From Clostridiaceae bacterium (lineage in GTDB: Bacteria; Bacillota; Clostridia; Oscillospirales; Acutalibacteraceae), in NCBI GenBank assembly GCA_904501705.1, contig CAJGCA010000015.1, positions 1-28,678 on the forward strand: a stretch of DNA of 28,678 nt. Direction: 5' to 3'. A program made the position numbers and the translations under genes. The notes beneath the pieces are model-generated. The model saw only the letters and a program-made list of their open reading frames with translations, ran no database searches and was not told the DNA's origin. Below are positions 1-6,886 of this stretch, piece by piece (within the stretch, counting starts at the first letter, position 1; each line of letters begins with the position of its first letter).

Positions 1-30
1 AAAATATGCATAGATGCGTAACTTTATACA

Positions 31-672
31 TCAGATGTATTTGCGCTTGCTTTCGACAACGAGGCCGATAACGGTGACGGCGCTGATATGCTCACCCTCA
101 AATCGGCGGGGGGGATAATAGGGGTTGACGCTCTGCAGCTCGATCCAGTCGTCGTTGTACACCACGCGCTTGACGAGACCCTCTTCGCCGTCCACCATCA
201 CCACCGCATAGCGACCGCTGTCGACACTCTCCTGACGGCGCACCAGCACCAGATCGCGGTCGTTAATGACGGGGGTCATACTGTCGCCGCTCACGCGCAG
301 CCAAAAATACTCCTCGCCGCCGCGCAGCATATCTGCATCCACAGGTTCAGTACCCGACGGGTCTTCAAAAACCAGACCGCCACACCCCGCGCGCACCGCG
401 CCGATGATCGGTACGGGTACGACATCTGCCGAGGGGCGAACGTCCTCGCGTTCGGTCGGATCGTCGCTCAGCCCTTGCAGCCACAAGGGGTCAACGTGAA
501 AATGACGGGCTAGTGCGTACAGGGTGGGGAGATTGATCTTGGAGGTGTCACCGCGCTCCCACCGCATCACGGTGGATTTATTTACTCCGGTCAGTTGCCC
601 GATCTGCTCGAGCGTTTCGCGGGAGTCCTCGCGGCATTGCCGCAGGCGTAGGGCAGTGAGATTGTCCATCAT
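31..672 (-). CDS. CI/LexA-like phage repressor (HTH + S24 peptidase)
   Basis: A 213-residue transcriptional repressor with an N-terminal XRE-type helix-turn-helix (about residues 5-65) and a C-terminal S24 autopeptidase domain. The self-cleavage apparatus is visible: an Ala95-Gly96 cleavage site in VRAGCGG, the nucleophile Ser131 in SGDSM, and the general base Lys168 in GLVKRV. Proteins of this family hold phage lytic or late genes off and are inactivated by RecA-stimulated self-cleavage during the SOS response. It is divergent to the head-gene operon and so probably represses it. Two adjacent ATG codons are possible starts; AGGAG lies 5 bases from the first and 8 from the second. The family and architecture are clear; the SOS response is inferred from the intact residues. 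Confidence 0.93.
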   Translation of the reverse strand: MMDNLTALRLRQCREDSRETLEQIGQLTGVNKSTVMRWERGDTSKINLPTLYALARHFHVDPLWLQGLSDDPTEREDVRPSADVVPVPIIGAVRAGCGGLVFEDPSGTEPVDADMLRGGEEYFWLRVSGDSMTPVINDRDLVLVRRQESVDSGRYAVVMVDGEEGLVKRVVYNDDWIELQSVNPYYPPRRFEGEHISAVTVIGLVVESKRKYI

Positions 673-707
673 AACAGCTCCTGTTCTTATATATGGGTGT
701 TATAAGC

Positions 708-736
708 ATCATACCACAACAAATCGCAAATTGCAA
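708..736 (-). promoter_or_regulatory. Repressor promoter
   Basis: Read on the minus strand: TTGCAA (731-736), a 17-base spacer, and TATGAT (708-713). It lies about 36 bases upstream of the repressor start, back to back with the rightward promoter. Confidence 0.7.
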
Positions 737-751
737 CAAATATTTTTGAAA

Positions 752-767
752 AGTTGCATTTTGCTAT
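752..767 (+). promoter_or_regulatory. Candidate repressor operator O1
   Basis: The 16-base sequence AGTTGCATTTTGCTAT ends on the first base of the rightward -35 box. A close relative of the same sequence occurs at 1046-1061. The TTGC-N5-GC(A/T)A shape is an imperfect palindrome suited to a dimeric repressor. This is inference from repetition and position. Confidence 0.45.
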
Positions 768-795
768 TGACAAAATGGAAAAAACTGGCTACAAT
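767..795 (+). promoter_or_regulatory. Rightward promoter of the head-gene operon
   Basis: TTGACA (767-772), a 17-base spacer and TACAAT (790-795): an almost perfect sigma-A promoter. It is divergent from the repressor promoter and reads into the small ORF at 836 and the terminase genes. Confidence 0.8.
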
Positions 796-835
796 TATTT
801 ACAGACGAACAAACGTTCTGCATCGAGGTGAGGCA

Positions 836-1030
836 ATGATCGTAGGGGATTGGATCAGAATAACGGCTTCTTTATCACCGGATACACCGGTGATTTTTTA
901 TAATTCCTCCGAGAAGCCGCTGGAGAGCGATGCGTACTGCGAGGGAAGTGCCGTCCACTCGTCCCGACTTTGGGATGCGAAGATGGGCTGGGTCCCCTGT
1001 GTAACAGTCGAGCTTGGGGAGGAATGCTGA
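836..1030 (+). CDS. Small unknown phage-module protein (or leader ORF)
   Basis: A 64-residue reading frame starting at an ATG with a good site (GAGGTGAGG) just upstream. I do not recognise the family. It has no membrane segment; it has a Trp near each end and three Cys. It is the first gene after the rightward promoter, about 35 bases past the expected transcription start. A terminator-like hairpin lies inside its first 20 codons (874-899), so the frame may work as a translated leader as much as a protein gene. Its end is 45 bases upstream of the small terminase gene. Confidence 0.5.
   Translation: MIVGDWIRITASLSPDTPVIFYNSSEKPLESDAYCEGSAVHSSRLWDAKMGWVPCVTVELGEEC
874..899 (+). terminator. Promoter-proximal terminator-like hairpin
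   Basis: A perfect 8-base stem ATCACCGG / CCGGTGAT with a 5-base loop (ATACA), followed directly by six T on the plus strand. It is inside the small ORF at 836 and about 80-100 bases downstream of the rightward promoter. It is oriented to stop transcription into the head genes. A Q-like antiterminator or ribosome movement could govern read-through. Confidence 0.6.
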
Positions 1031-1045
1031 CTTTTTTCGACAAAA

Positions 1046-1061
1046 AGTTGCAAAAAGCAAT
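1046..1061 (+). promoter_or_regulatory. Candidate repressor operator O2
   Basis: AGTTGCAAAAAGCAAT, matching the sequence at 752-767 in 12 of 16 positions, with a cleaner palindromic core (TTGC-N5-GCAA). It sits just before the ribosome binding site of the small terminase gene. Function is inferred. Confidence 0.4.
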
Positions 1062-1075
1062 ATTTGGAGGTGTTT

Positions 1076-1480
1076 ATGCACAACAAACCATTAGGAAAGC
1101 GCAAGCCTGCGGACATCGCAGCGGCAATCGAGCGAGCGAAGAACTATGCCGAGGCGCAGGCCGTTCCGCTGACAGCGGAGAGGCTCGCGGCGGAGTTGGA
1201 TATGGATCTCACGCTGTTCCACACCATCGCCGAGGGGTTGCTGCCCTGTGAGAGCAAGTCTCTTGCCGCTAAGGCTGCGATGATCCAACGCGCTTGCGGT
1301 GAGGCGACGGCGAGTGTGGTTGAGCACGCGATGCGCCGTGGCTCGGGGACGAATATGCACATGGCCTATCTCAAAAACAACGCCGGCTACGACAAGCCGA
1401 AGGCGGAAAAGAACAGTAAAGAAACGGACGGCGGGTTGCCGCCGGTGGTCTTTATCGGAGAGGAGAATATCGGTGACTGA
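1076..1480 (+). CDS. Phage terminase small subunit
   Basis: A 134-residue protein that I read as the small terminase subunit, which recognises phage DNA and delivers it to the packaging motor. The N-terminal half is helical with a helix-turn-helix-like stretch (about residues 27-50). The centre carries the pattern MAYLKNNAGY, typical of small terminases of the PBSX/HK97-like type. The tail is charged and probably disordered. I chose ATG 1076 because TTTGGAGG ends 5 bases upstream; the in-frame TTG at 1064 overlaps that site. The next gene starts within this gene's last codons and the large subunit follows 170 bases on, the usual TerS-TerL order. Confidence 0.8.
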   Translation: MHNKPLGKRKPADIAAAIERAKNYAEAQAVPLTAERLAAELDMDLTLFHTIAEGLLPCESKSLAAKAAMIQRACGEATASVVEHAMRRGSGTNMHMAYLKNNAGYDKPKAEKNSKETDGGLPPVVFIGEENIGD

Positions 1481-1655
1481 TATGCGAGAATTGATGCGAG
1501 TATACAAGGAGTCTTTTGAGAAGCTCCGCGTCAGACACGAGGAGCTGACGCGCGAGATTCTCACCTACGACAAGAGGGTCGCCCTGCTCGAAGAAGAAAT
1601 GGACGAGCTGCAGGAGGTGATGCGGATGATCCGCCCCTATCTGTCGGACGAATGA
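1473..1655 (+). CDS. Small coiled-coil protein between terminase genes
   Basis: A 60-residue protein, almost entirely an amphipathic charged helix with a heptad-like pattern (residues 10-52, rich in Glu, Arg, Leu), predicted as a coiled coil. The GTG at 1473 is preferred as start because GGAGAGGAG lies 7 bases upstream; the ATG at 1482 is too far from that site. The gene overlaps the small terminase stop by 8 bases, and its own stop overlaps the large terminase ATG (ATGA). This tight coupling suggests a product needed with the terminase, but I do not recognise a named family. Confidence 0.7.
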   Translation: MTDMRELMRVYKESFEKLRVRHEELTREILTYDKRVALLEEEMDELQEVMRMIRPYLSDE

Positions 1656-2938
1656 GCGGCGGCAGTACAGTCGTTTCGCTGCCGCAGATCGTCGGCGGCG
1701 GGTATCGGCGCTTTTGGGATTGCCGCACGCGATACCGTGTGGTGAAAGGGGGTAAGGCGTCCAAGAAATCATCGACCACGGCGCTGTGGTACATCGTTCA
1801 TTTAATGAAATATCCCGAGGCAAATCTCCTCGTGGTGCGGCAGGTCTACCGCACCCACGCGGACAGCACCTTTGCTCAGCTCAAGTGGGCGATCAAGCGT
1901 CTGCAGGTAGAGCATCTCTGGCAAGCAAGCCGCGAGCCGTTAGAGCTTCGGTATCTCCCGACAGGACAGCGCATCCTGTTTCGCGGGTTGGATAATGTTG
2001 AGAAGATCGCGTCCACCACCGTCGAGCAGGGGGTGCTGTGCTGGGTATGGGTGGAGGAGGCGTTCGAGATTCCCCGCGAGGCGGATTTTGATAAGCTCGA
2101 CCTATCCGTGCCGCGCGGTGAGGTCGCGCCGCCCTTGTTTAAGCAGACGACGCTGACCTTTAATCCGTGGAACGAAAATCACTGGCTCAAAAGCCGCTTT
2201 TTTGACCGTGCGGATGAGCAGGTGTTGGCGATCACCACCGACTATCGGTGCAACGAGTTCCTCGACGACACCGACCGCGCTCGGTACGAGCAGATGCGGG
2301 TGAACAATCCCCGCCAATACGCCGTCGCGGGCTTGGGACAGTGGGGACACAGCGAGGGACTGGTGTTCGAGAATTGGGTGGTTGAGGAGTTTTCGCTTGG
2401 GCGTCTGCGGCGGGAAGGGCTGCGGCACATCTTTGGGCTCGACTACGGCTACACCAACGACCCAACCGCCTTCATTGCCGCGGCGGTGGATGAAAAGGAG
2501 AAACGCATCTTTATCTACGATGAGCATTATGAGACCAAAATGCTCAACGGCGACATCGCCGCGATGATTATCGCTAAGGGGTATCACAAGGAGCGAATCC
2601 GTGCCGACAGCGCTGAGCCGAAATCCAACGATGATCTGCGGCGGCTGGGTATCGGTCGCATACAACCCGCACGTAAGGGCCCCGATTCGGTGACGGCGGG
2701 TATTGCGCGATTGCAGGAATATCGGCTGGTCGTCCATCCGCGGTGCGTGCACACGGCGGCGGAGCTCGGCGCGTATTGCTGGCAGAGTGGCGCGCGAGAG
2801 GGGTCGTATATCAACCGCCCCGCCGACCGCGACAATCACTTGATGGATGCACTGCGCTACGCGATGGAGGATGCGCCGCGTGCGGTCAACCAAGGAAAAC
2901 CTCGTCGCTATGGCTTCGGCGGCGGCTGGGATAAATAG
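1652..2938 (+). CDS. Phage terminase large subunit (PBSX-type)
   Basis: The 428-residue packaging motor: an ATPase that pumps DNA into the prohead and a nuclease that cuts concatemers. The N-terminal ATPase has a deviant Walker A (GGKASKKSS, about 33-41) and a Walker B with catalytic acid in LCWVWVEEAFE (Glu135/136). The C-terminal RNase H-like nuclease shows its acidic residues: Asp264 in GLDYGYTNDP, Asp319 in RADSAEPKS, and the DNHLMDALRYAM segment near 394-405. Length is normal for the Terminase_3/PBSX group and no key residue is missing, so the gene looks functional. It starts on the ATGA overlap with the preceding gene. Confidence 0.93.
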   Translation: MSGGSTVVSLPQIVGGGYRRFWDCRTRYRVVKGGKASKKSSTTALWYIVHLMKYPEANLLVVRQVYRTHADSTFAQLKWAIKRLQVEHLWQASREPLELRYLPTGQRILFRGLDNVEKIASTTVEQGVLCWVWVEEAFEIPREADFDKLDLSVPRGEVAPPLFKQTTLTFNPWNENHWLKSRFFDRADEQVLAITTDYRCNEFLDDTDRARYEQMRVNNPRQYAVAGLGQWGHSEGLVFENWVVEEFSLGRLRREGLRHIFGLDYGYTNDPTAFIAAAVDEKEKRIFIYDEHYETKMLNGDIAAMIIAKGYHKERIRADSAEPKSNDDLRRLGIGRIQPARKGPDSVTAGIARLQEYRLVVHPRCVHTAAELGAYCWQSGAREGSYINRPADRDNHLMDALRYAMEDAPRAVNQGKPRRYGFGGGWDK

Positions 2939-2966
2939 GGATGGAACGAATAGAAAGGAGAAGACA

Positions 2967-3176
2967 ATGTTTTTGATCGGGTTTATTTGCGGCGTGGCGC
3001 TGCTGATGCTGCTGACGGTGCTGTGTGACGACGGCGAAGACCGTCTGTACGAGGACAAGGCGGTGTCGATGGCACGGCGCGAGGCGCAGACAGAGCAGGA
3101 CCGGCAGCAGACACGCAATTTTCTGTATTACGACGGCACCGAAATGCCGCTGAAGAAGGAGGATCTCTATGAGTAA
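2967..3176 (+). CDS. Small membrane-anchored protein upstream of portal
   Basis: A 69-residue protein with one N-terminal hydrophobic segment (about residues 2-19) followed by a charged helical tail containing many Arg, Glu and Gln. The ATG has AAAGGAG 6 bases upstream. Its last 8 bases overlap the portal gene start, so the two are translationally coupled. I know no function; genes of similar size sit between the terminase and portal of other Clostridia prophages. The single segment is compatible with a membrane anchor. Confidence 0.65.
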   Translation: MFLIGFICGVALLMLLTVLCDDGEDRLYEDKAVSMARREAQTEQDRQQTRNFLYYDGTEMPLKKEDLYE

Positions 3177-4791
3177 AAAGCAAGCCCCCGTCACCCCCGA
3201 GCAGGTGTTCGAGGAATACCGCCGCGGAGTGACCTACAAGCAGACGCTGGGCAAGCACGGTCTGGTCGAGCAAAACCGCATCAACGAGCGGTTCTATTCG
3301 GGCGATCAGTGGTACGGCGTCAACTGCGGAGACAACCGTCCGCTGGTGCGGCACAACGTCATCAAGCGCATTGGCGAGTTTAAGATGGCGATCGTCGCCT
3401 CGTCGCCGATGGCGGTGCAGTTCTCTGCCGAGGGCGTGCCGAACACGCTCGAGCTGCGCGGACGGGTGGAGGCGATCCGTCAGCAGATGCAGGCGGGCGC
3501 GGTGGATACCGCCGCCATCACCGCTGAGGAGGAGGCGCAGGTCGTCGCGGGTGCGCTGACCGATTATTTCGCCACCACCTCCCGCCGCCTCGGGCTGGAC
3601 ACGCTTGCCCGTCAGGCGCTGCGCAACGCCTACATCGGCGGCACGGGGGTGCTGTACACCTATTGGGACGATCGCGTGCGTACGGGGCTGTACGCCGATA
3701 TGTCCCGCACCAAGCCCATCTGCGGGGACATCGCCTGCGAGGTGCTGGACATCGAGCACGTGTACGTCGGCGATCCGCTCATCGAGGAGCTGCAGCAGCA
3801 GCCCTACATCCTCATCGCCCAGCGCAAGCCCGCCGCACAGCTGCAGCGGCTCGCGAAGCGATGCGGCAGCGGCGATTGGCGGAGCATCCGTCCCGACGAG
3901 GGCGGCGAGGATATGAACGCGCACGCGACGCTGCTCACCCGCTTCTGGAAGGAGTGGAACGAGGACGGCACCGCCTGCACTGTCAAGGCGATGCAGGTCT
4001 GCCGCGGCGCAGTGGTGCGCGAGCCGTGGGATATGGGGGTAAGGCTGTATCCCTTGTCAGCCTTCAAATGGGAGGAAAAGCGCTGCCGCGCTTACGGAGA
4101 GAGCGAGATCCCGCATCTTATCCCCAATCAGATCGCCATCAACCGTACGGTGTCGGCGGGCGTTTGGGCGGTGATGATGATGGGGATGCCCATTATGCTG
4201 GTCAACGGCGACGTGGTGCAGCAGCCCATCACCAACGACCCCGGTCAGGTCATCCCCGTTTACGGGTCGGCGGAAGAGGTGCAGAACGCGGTGCGGTATG
4301 TCGATCCGCCTGCCTTCTCCGCACAGCTGGATGCCAACGTGCAGAGCCTGATCACCGACACGATGACGCAGGCGGGTGTTAATATGACCCTGCTCGGCGA
4401 CGTCAAGCCGACCAATACGTCGGCGATCCTCGCGGTGCGCGAGGCTTCGCTGATGCCGCTGCAGATGGTGAGGAACCGCTATTTCCGTTTTCTGGAGGAG
4501 ACGGCGCGCATCTGGTGCGAGTTCTGGCTCGCGATGTACGGCAACCGCGCGCTCAAGCTGCAACAGGCGGACGGGGTGTGGTATATGCCTTTTAATGCGG
4601 AAAAATACCGCGATATGCTGCTGAGTGTCACGGTGGACGTCGGCAACGGCAGCCAGTACAGTGAGGATCGTTCGGTGGAAACGCTGGACAACCTCTATAA
4701 GAACGGTGTCATCACCGCAAAACAGTATCTCAGTCGCCTGCCGCAGGGGTACGTCCCCAAGCTGGATGCCTTGCTGCAGGAGCTGAAATAA
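3169..4791 (+). CDS. Phage portal protein (P22-like)
   Basis: A 540-residue portal protein, the ring at one head vertex through which DNA enters and leaves. The N-terminal pattern (NERFYSGDQWYG at about 43-54, then RPLVRHNVIKRIGEF) and the C-terminal pattern (GVNMTLLGDVKPTNTSAI, about 404-421, then long helices with aromatic residues) fit the P22-type portal family. Length is in the family's range. It follows the terminase and precedes the scaffold and capsid genes, the canonical order for head modules. A ribosome binding site (AAGGAGG, 3154-3160) lies in the end of the preceding small gene. No disruption is seen. Confidence 0.87.
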   Translation: MSKKQAPVTPEQVFEEYRRGVTYKQTLGKHGLVEQNRINERFYSGDQWYGVNCGDNRPLVRHNVIKRIGEFKMAIVASSPMAVQFSAEGVPNTLELRGRVEAIRQQMQAGAVDTAAITAEEEAQVVAGALTDYFATTSRRLGLDTLARQALRNAYIGGTGVLYTYWDDRVRTGLYADMSRTKPICGDIACEVLDIEHVYVGDPLIEELQQQPYILIAQRKPAAQLQRLAKRCGSGDWRSIRPDEGGEDMNAHATLLTRFWKEWNEDGTACTVKAMQVCRGAVVREPWDMGVRLYPLSAFKWEEKRCRAYGESEIPHLIPNQIAINRTVSAGVWAVMMMGMPIMLVNGDVVQQPITNDPGQVIPVYGSAEEVQNAVRYVDPPAFSAQLDANVQSLITDTMTQAGVNMTLLGDVKPTNTSAILAVREASLMPLQMVRNRYFRFLEETARIWCEFWLAMYGNRALKLQQADGVWYMPFNAEKYRDMLLSVTVDVGNGSQYSEDRSVETLDNLYKNGVITAKQYLSRLPQGYVPKLDALLQELK

Positions 4792-4846
4792 CCTACTCAC
4801 CGACCAATAAAAAGGGGGTGAGGGATATGATCTAGGAGGTAACAAA

Positions 4847-5293
4847 ATGAACGAAGAGACCCTGCGGTCGACCGAGACCGCGCCTACAGAAACGACACTG
4901 CCGACCGAGACTATGCAGACCGCGGAGGAAACCCCTGCGGTACAGACGGCTGAGCCGCTCACGCAGGAAGCATCAACACAGGAGGAGCTCGTGGCGTCGG
5001 ACATCACCCACCGACTTGCCGAGGAGTTCTTCTCGTTGCGGGAGGAATTCCCCGCCATCCACAGCCCCGAACAGCTGCCGGACGCTGTATTGGAACTGGC
5101 GGCGCAAAAGAATATCCCGCTGTTTGATGCGTATCTGCGGTTCCGTTACGAGGAGGAGAAGCGGGTGCGGCAGGAGGAGGAACGCCGCCGATTGGCGGCG
5201 GCACGCTCCACCGGCTCACTGATGCAGGGGGCGGCGGATGCCGACCCTGAGCAGGAAGCGTTTCTGCGGGCATTCCGCACAGCATTAAAGTGA
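4847..5293 (+). CDS. Scaffold-like head assembly protein
   Basis: A 148-residue acidic protein between portal and capsid. The first 45 residues are low-complexity (Thr, Glu, Ala, Pro repeats) and likely disordered. The middle is helical, and residues about 100-122 form a very charged Glu/Arg helix typical of scaffold coiled coils. The end is a short Ala/Phe-rich helix (AFLRAFRTALK), the kind of basic C-terminal helix by which scaffolds bind the coat protein. Composition and position support a scaffolding protein, which fills the prohead during assembly and is then released; no family signature is strong enough to be sure. TAGGAGG lies 7 bases upstream of the ATG. Confidence 0.7.
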   Translation: MNEETLRSTETAPTETTLPTETMQTAEETPAVQTAEPLTQEASTQEELVASDITHRLAEEFFSLREEFPAIHSPEQLPDAVLELAAQKNIPLFDAYLRFRYEEEKRVRQEEERRRLAAARSTGSLMQGAADADPEQEAFLRAFRTALK

Positions 5294-5319
5294 TTGCAAA
5301 AAAGAAAGGAACGATGAGA

Positions 5320-6231
5320 ATGAGCCTCAATTTAGAATCTATCTCCAAGAAAATGACCGACGAACTGGATAAAGCGGTTGCGCAGAAGCCCGTGACGGGT
5401 TTCTTGGCGGACAATAACCTGCGCGGCAAGTTCGTCGGCGCCAAGACTGTGATGATTCCCGAGATGAACGTCTCCGGTCTCGGCGATTACAACCGCGACA
5501 CCGGCTTTGTCAACGGCACGGTGTCGGTGTCTGCGACTCCCTTCACCCTGACGATGGACCGTGGCCGCTCCTTCCAGCTTGACCGCGAGGATCACGACGA
5601 GTCCGGCGTGGCCGATCTCGCGGGTCAGATCATGGGCGAGTTTGTCCGCTCGCAGGTCGTGCCCGAGGTGGACGCCTATGTGCTGTCCAAGCTCGCAGGC
5701 TACGCTGCAGGTGCGGCACAGACGGTTGACGGTACCCCCGCGACCGATGCGCTGTCGATGCTGTCTGCCGCTATCGCCAACGTGCAGAACGAGGTCGGCT
5801 ATGATGAGGAGTTGGTTGCCTTTGTTGACAGCGCGATGTGGTCTGCTCTGCAGAACAGCCCCGAGATCGCCCGTATGCTGGTGGTGAGCGACTTTGCTCG
5901 CGGCGACGTGCATACCGAGGTGACCTCCTTTAACGGTGTGTCCATTCTGCCCGTGCCGGATAGCCGTATGAAAACTGCCTACACCTTCCACGACGGCATT
6001 TCCGATGGCCAGCAGGAGGGCGGTTTCGCTCCCACCGCCGAGGCGAAGAACATCGGTCTGCTGGTGATGCCCCGCCGTGCGGCTTCGCTCATTAAGAAGA
6101 CCGAGCAGGTGCGCTGCTTTGATCCCGCGCACAACCTGCAGGCAGACGCGTGGAAGATGGACTACCGTCTCTATTACGATGTTGTGCTCAAAAACAGCCT
6201 CACCGGCGGTGTGTATACCTACGTATATTGA
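5320..6231 (+). CDS. Phage major capsid protein
   Basis: A 303-residue major capsid protein of the HK97-fold group that builds the icosahedral shell. The stretch FVGAKTVMIPEMNVSGLGDY near the N terminus, followed by an E-loop-like region with FTLTMDRGRSFQLDRED (about 78-94), and the later AFVDSAMWSALQ segment fit the coat protein pattern of many Clostridia siphoviruses. Three starts are possible (GTG 5290, ATG 5314, ATG 5320). I chose 5320 because AAAGGA at 5305-5310 is then 9 bases away; from 5314 the gap would be only 3. The gene is intact and follows the scaffold gene by 26 bases. Confidence 0.85.
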   Translation: MSLNLESISKKMTDELDKAVAQKPVTGFLADNNLRGKFVGAKTVMIPEMNVSGLGDYNRDTGFVNGTVSVSATPFTLTMDRGRSFQLDREDHDESGVADLAGQIMGEFVRSQVVPEVDAYVLSKLAGYAAGAAQTVDGTPATDALSMLSAAIANVQNEVGYDEELVAFVDSAMWSALQNSPEIARMLVVSDFARGDVHTEVTSFNGVSILPVPDSRMKTAYTFHDGISDGQQEGGFAPTAEAKNIGLLVMPRRAASLIKKTEQVRCFDPAHNLQADAWKMDYRLYYDVVLKNSLTGGVYTYVY

Positions 6232-6267
6232 TCCTACCCTTGATGTGTACGGGGAGGAGGAATTGCC

Positions 6268-6621
6268 TTGACGGGACTGATGATCCTTCGGCAGGCGTAT
6301 AGTCTACTCGGAGACGAAAAGCGTCTCGCCACCGCCGATGCCGACGAACAGGGGCTGGCGACGGTCAATCAGATTTACAGCGAATTGTGGCACCGCGAGC
6401 ATCGCACCCGCTTCGAACCGCTTGAGGCGCTGCAGCAACCGTTGCTACTCTCTTGCCGCTTTTTACCGGCGATGGCCTATGGCACTGCGATGCTGCTGTG
6501 CGTCGGGGATGAGCAGTCGGTCGCGCACGGTCGTTTCTTGACGCTGTATCAACGCGCGGCATCTCGTACGGGCGGCATCGCGGAAGGACGGTGGGATACG
6601 CTGTGGAAGACAGAGACGTGA
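6268..6621 (+). CDS. Head-tail connector / head completion-like protein
   Basis: A 117-residue, mostly helical protein directly after the capsid gene, where phages carry their head-completion or adaptor protein. The N-terminal helical pattern (ILRQAYSLLGD then QIYSELWHREH) resembles small gp6-like/P22 gp4-like connectors that attach below the portal. The assignment rests on position, size and helix pattern, not on a decisive motif. The start is probably TTG 6268: GGGGAGGAGG lies 7 bases upstream, while the ATG at 6280 is 19 bases from that site. It is the last recognisable virion gene before the operon ends; no tail gene follows. Confidence 0.6.
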   Translation: MTGLMILRQAYSLLGDEKRLATADADEQGLATVNQIYSELWHREHRTRFEPLEALQQPLLLSCRFLPAMAYGTAMLLCVGDEQSVAHGRFLTLYQRAASRTGGIAEGRWDTLWKTET

Positions 6622-6758
6622 AGAAAGTTGATCGCGCACGGTTCAACCGCTTGGTGATGCAGCGGGAGCTCGAACACGAGATCCTGCGGCGCAGACAGCA
6701 GCGAGCGGAAGCCGACGGACAAAAATCCGATGGAGAGAATAAGCTAGACGCCGAATGA
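6603..6758 (+). CDS. Small charged helical protein, last gene of phage module
   Basis: A 51-residue frame (GTG start, stop TGA) overlapping the end of the connector-like gene. Composition is Arg, Glu, Gln and Asp rich, suggesting one long amphipathic helix (RLVMQRELEHEILRRRQQR, about 16-34) and a hydrophilic tail. GGAAGGA lies 14 bases upstream, which is far; a second GTG at 6618 is possible. The function is unknown. It is supported by being open, compactly placed and ending just before the terminator. I am unsure it is translated. Confidence 0.45.
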   Translation: MEDRDVKKVDRARFNRLVMQRELEHEILRRRQQRAEADGQKSDGENKLDAE

Positions 6759-6774
6759 CGGCAGGTGCGCGAGG

Positions 6775-6815
6775 AGAGAAGGGCGACCGATATTTATCGG
6801 TCGCCCTCTCTTTAT
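6775..6815 (+). terminator. Terminator of the phage head-gene operon
   Basis: A perfect 13-base stem AGGGCGACCGATA (6780-6792) / TATCGGTCGCCCT (6795-6807) with a 2-base loop, followed by CTCTCTTTATAATTT. It closes the phage module, ten bases before the next promoter. Confidence 0.85.
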
Positions 6816-6824
6816 AATTTGCAG

Positions 6825-6853
6825 TTGACTTGTCCTGTAAATGTTGATAGAAT
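6825..6853 (+). promoter_or_regulatory. Promoter of the kinase-PqqD-peptidase-ABC operon
   Basis: TTGACT (6825-6830), 17-base spacer, TAGAAT (6848-6853). It lies 33 bases before the kinase-like gene, so the four-gene operon is transcribed separately from the phage module. Confidence 0.8.
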
Positions 6854-6886
6854 AAACTATATATTACTTAAAGGGAGGCGTTGGCG

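Noticed and set aside
2102..3118. A 338-residue minus-strand frame opposite the large terminase
   Set aside because: It is a shadow of the terminase and membrane microprotein genes; its composition is Arg/His/Val rich and no known motif occurs.
4792..4846. Terminator or small ORF between portal and scaffold genes
   Set aside because: Only a weak CTCACC/GGTGAG pairing with no T tract, and a two-codon frame; it looks like a plain leader for the scaffold gene.
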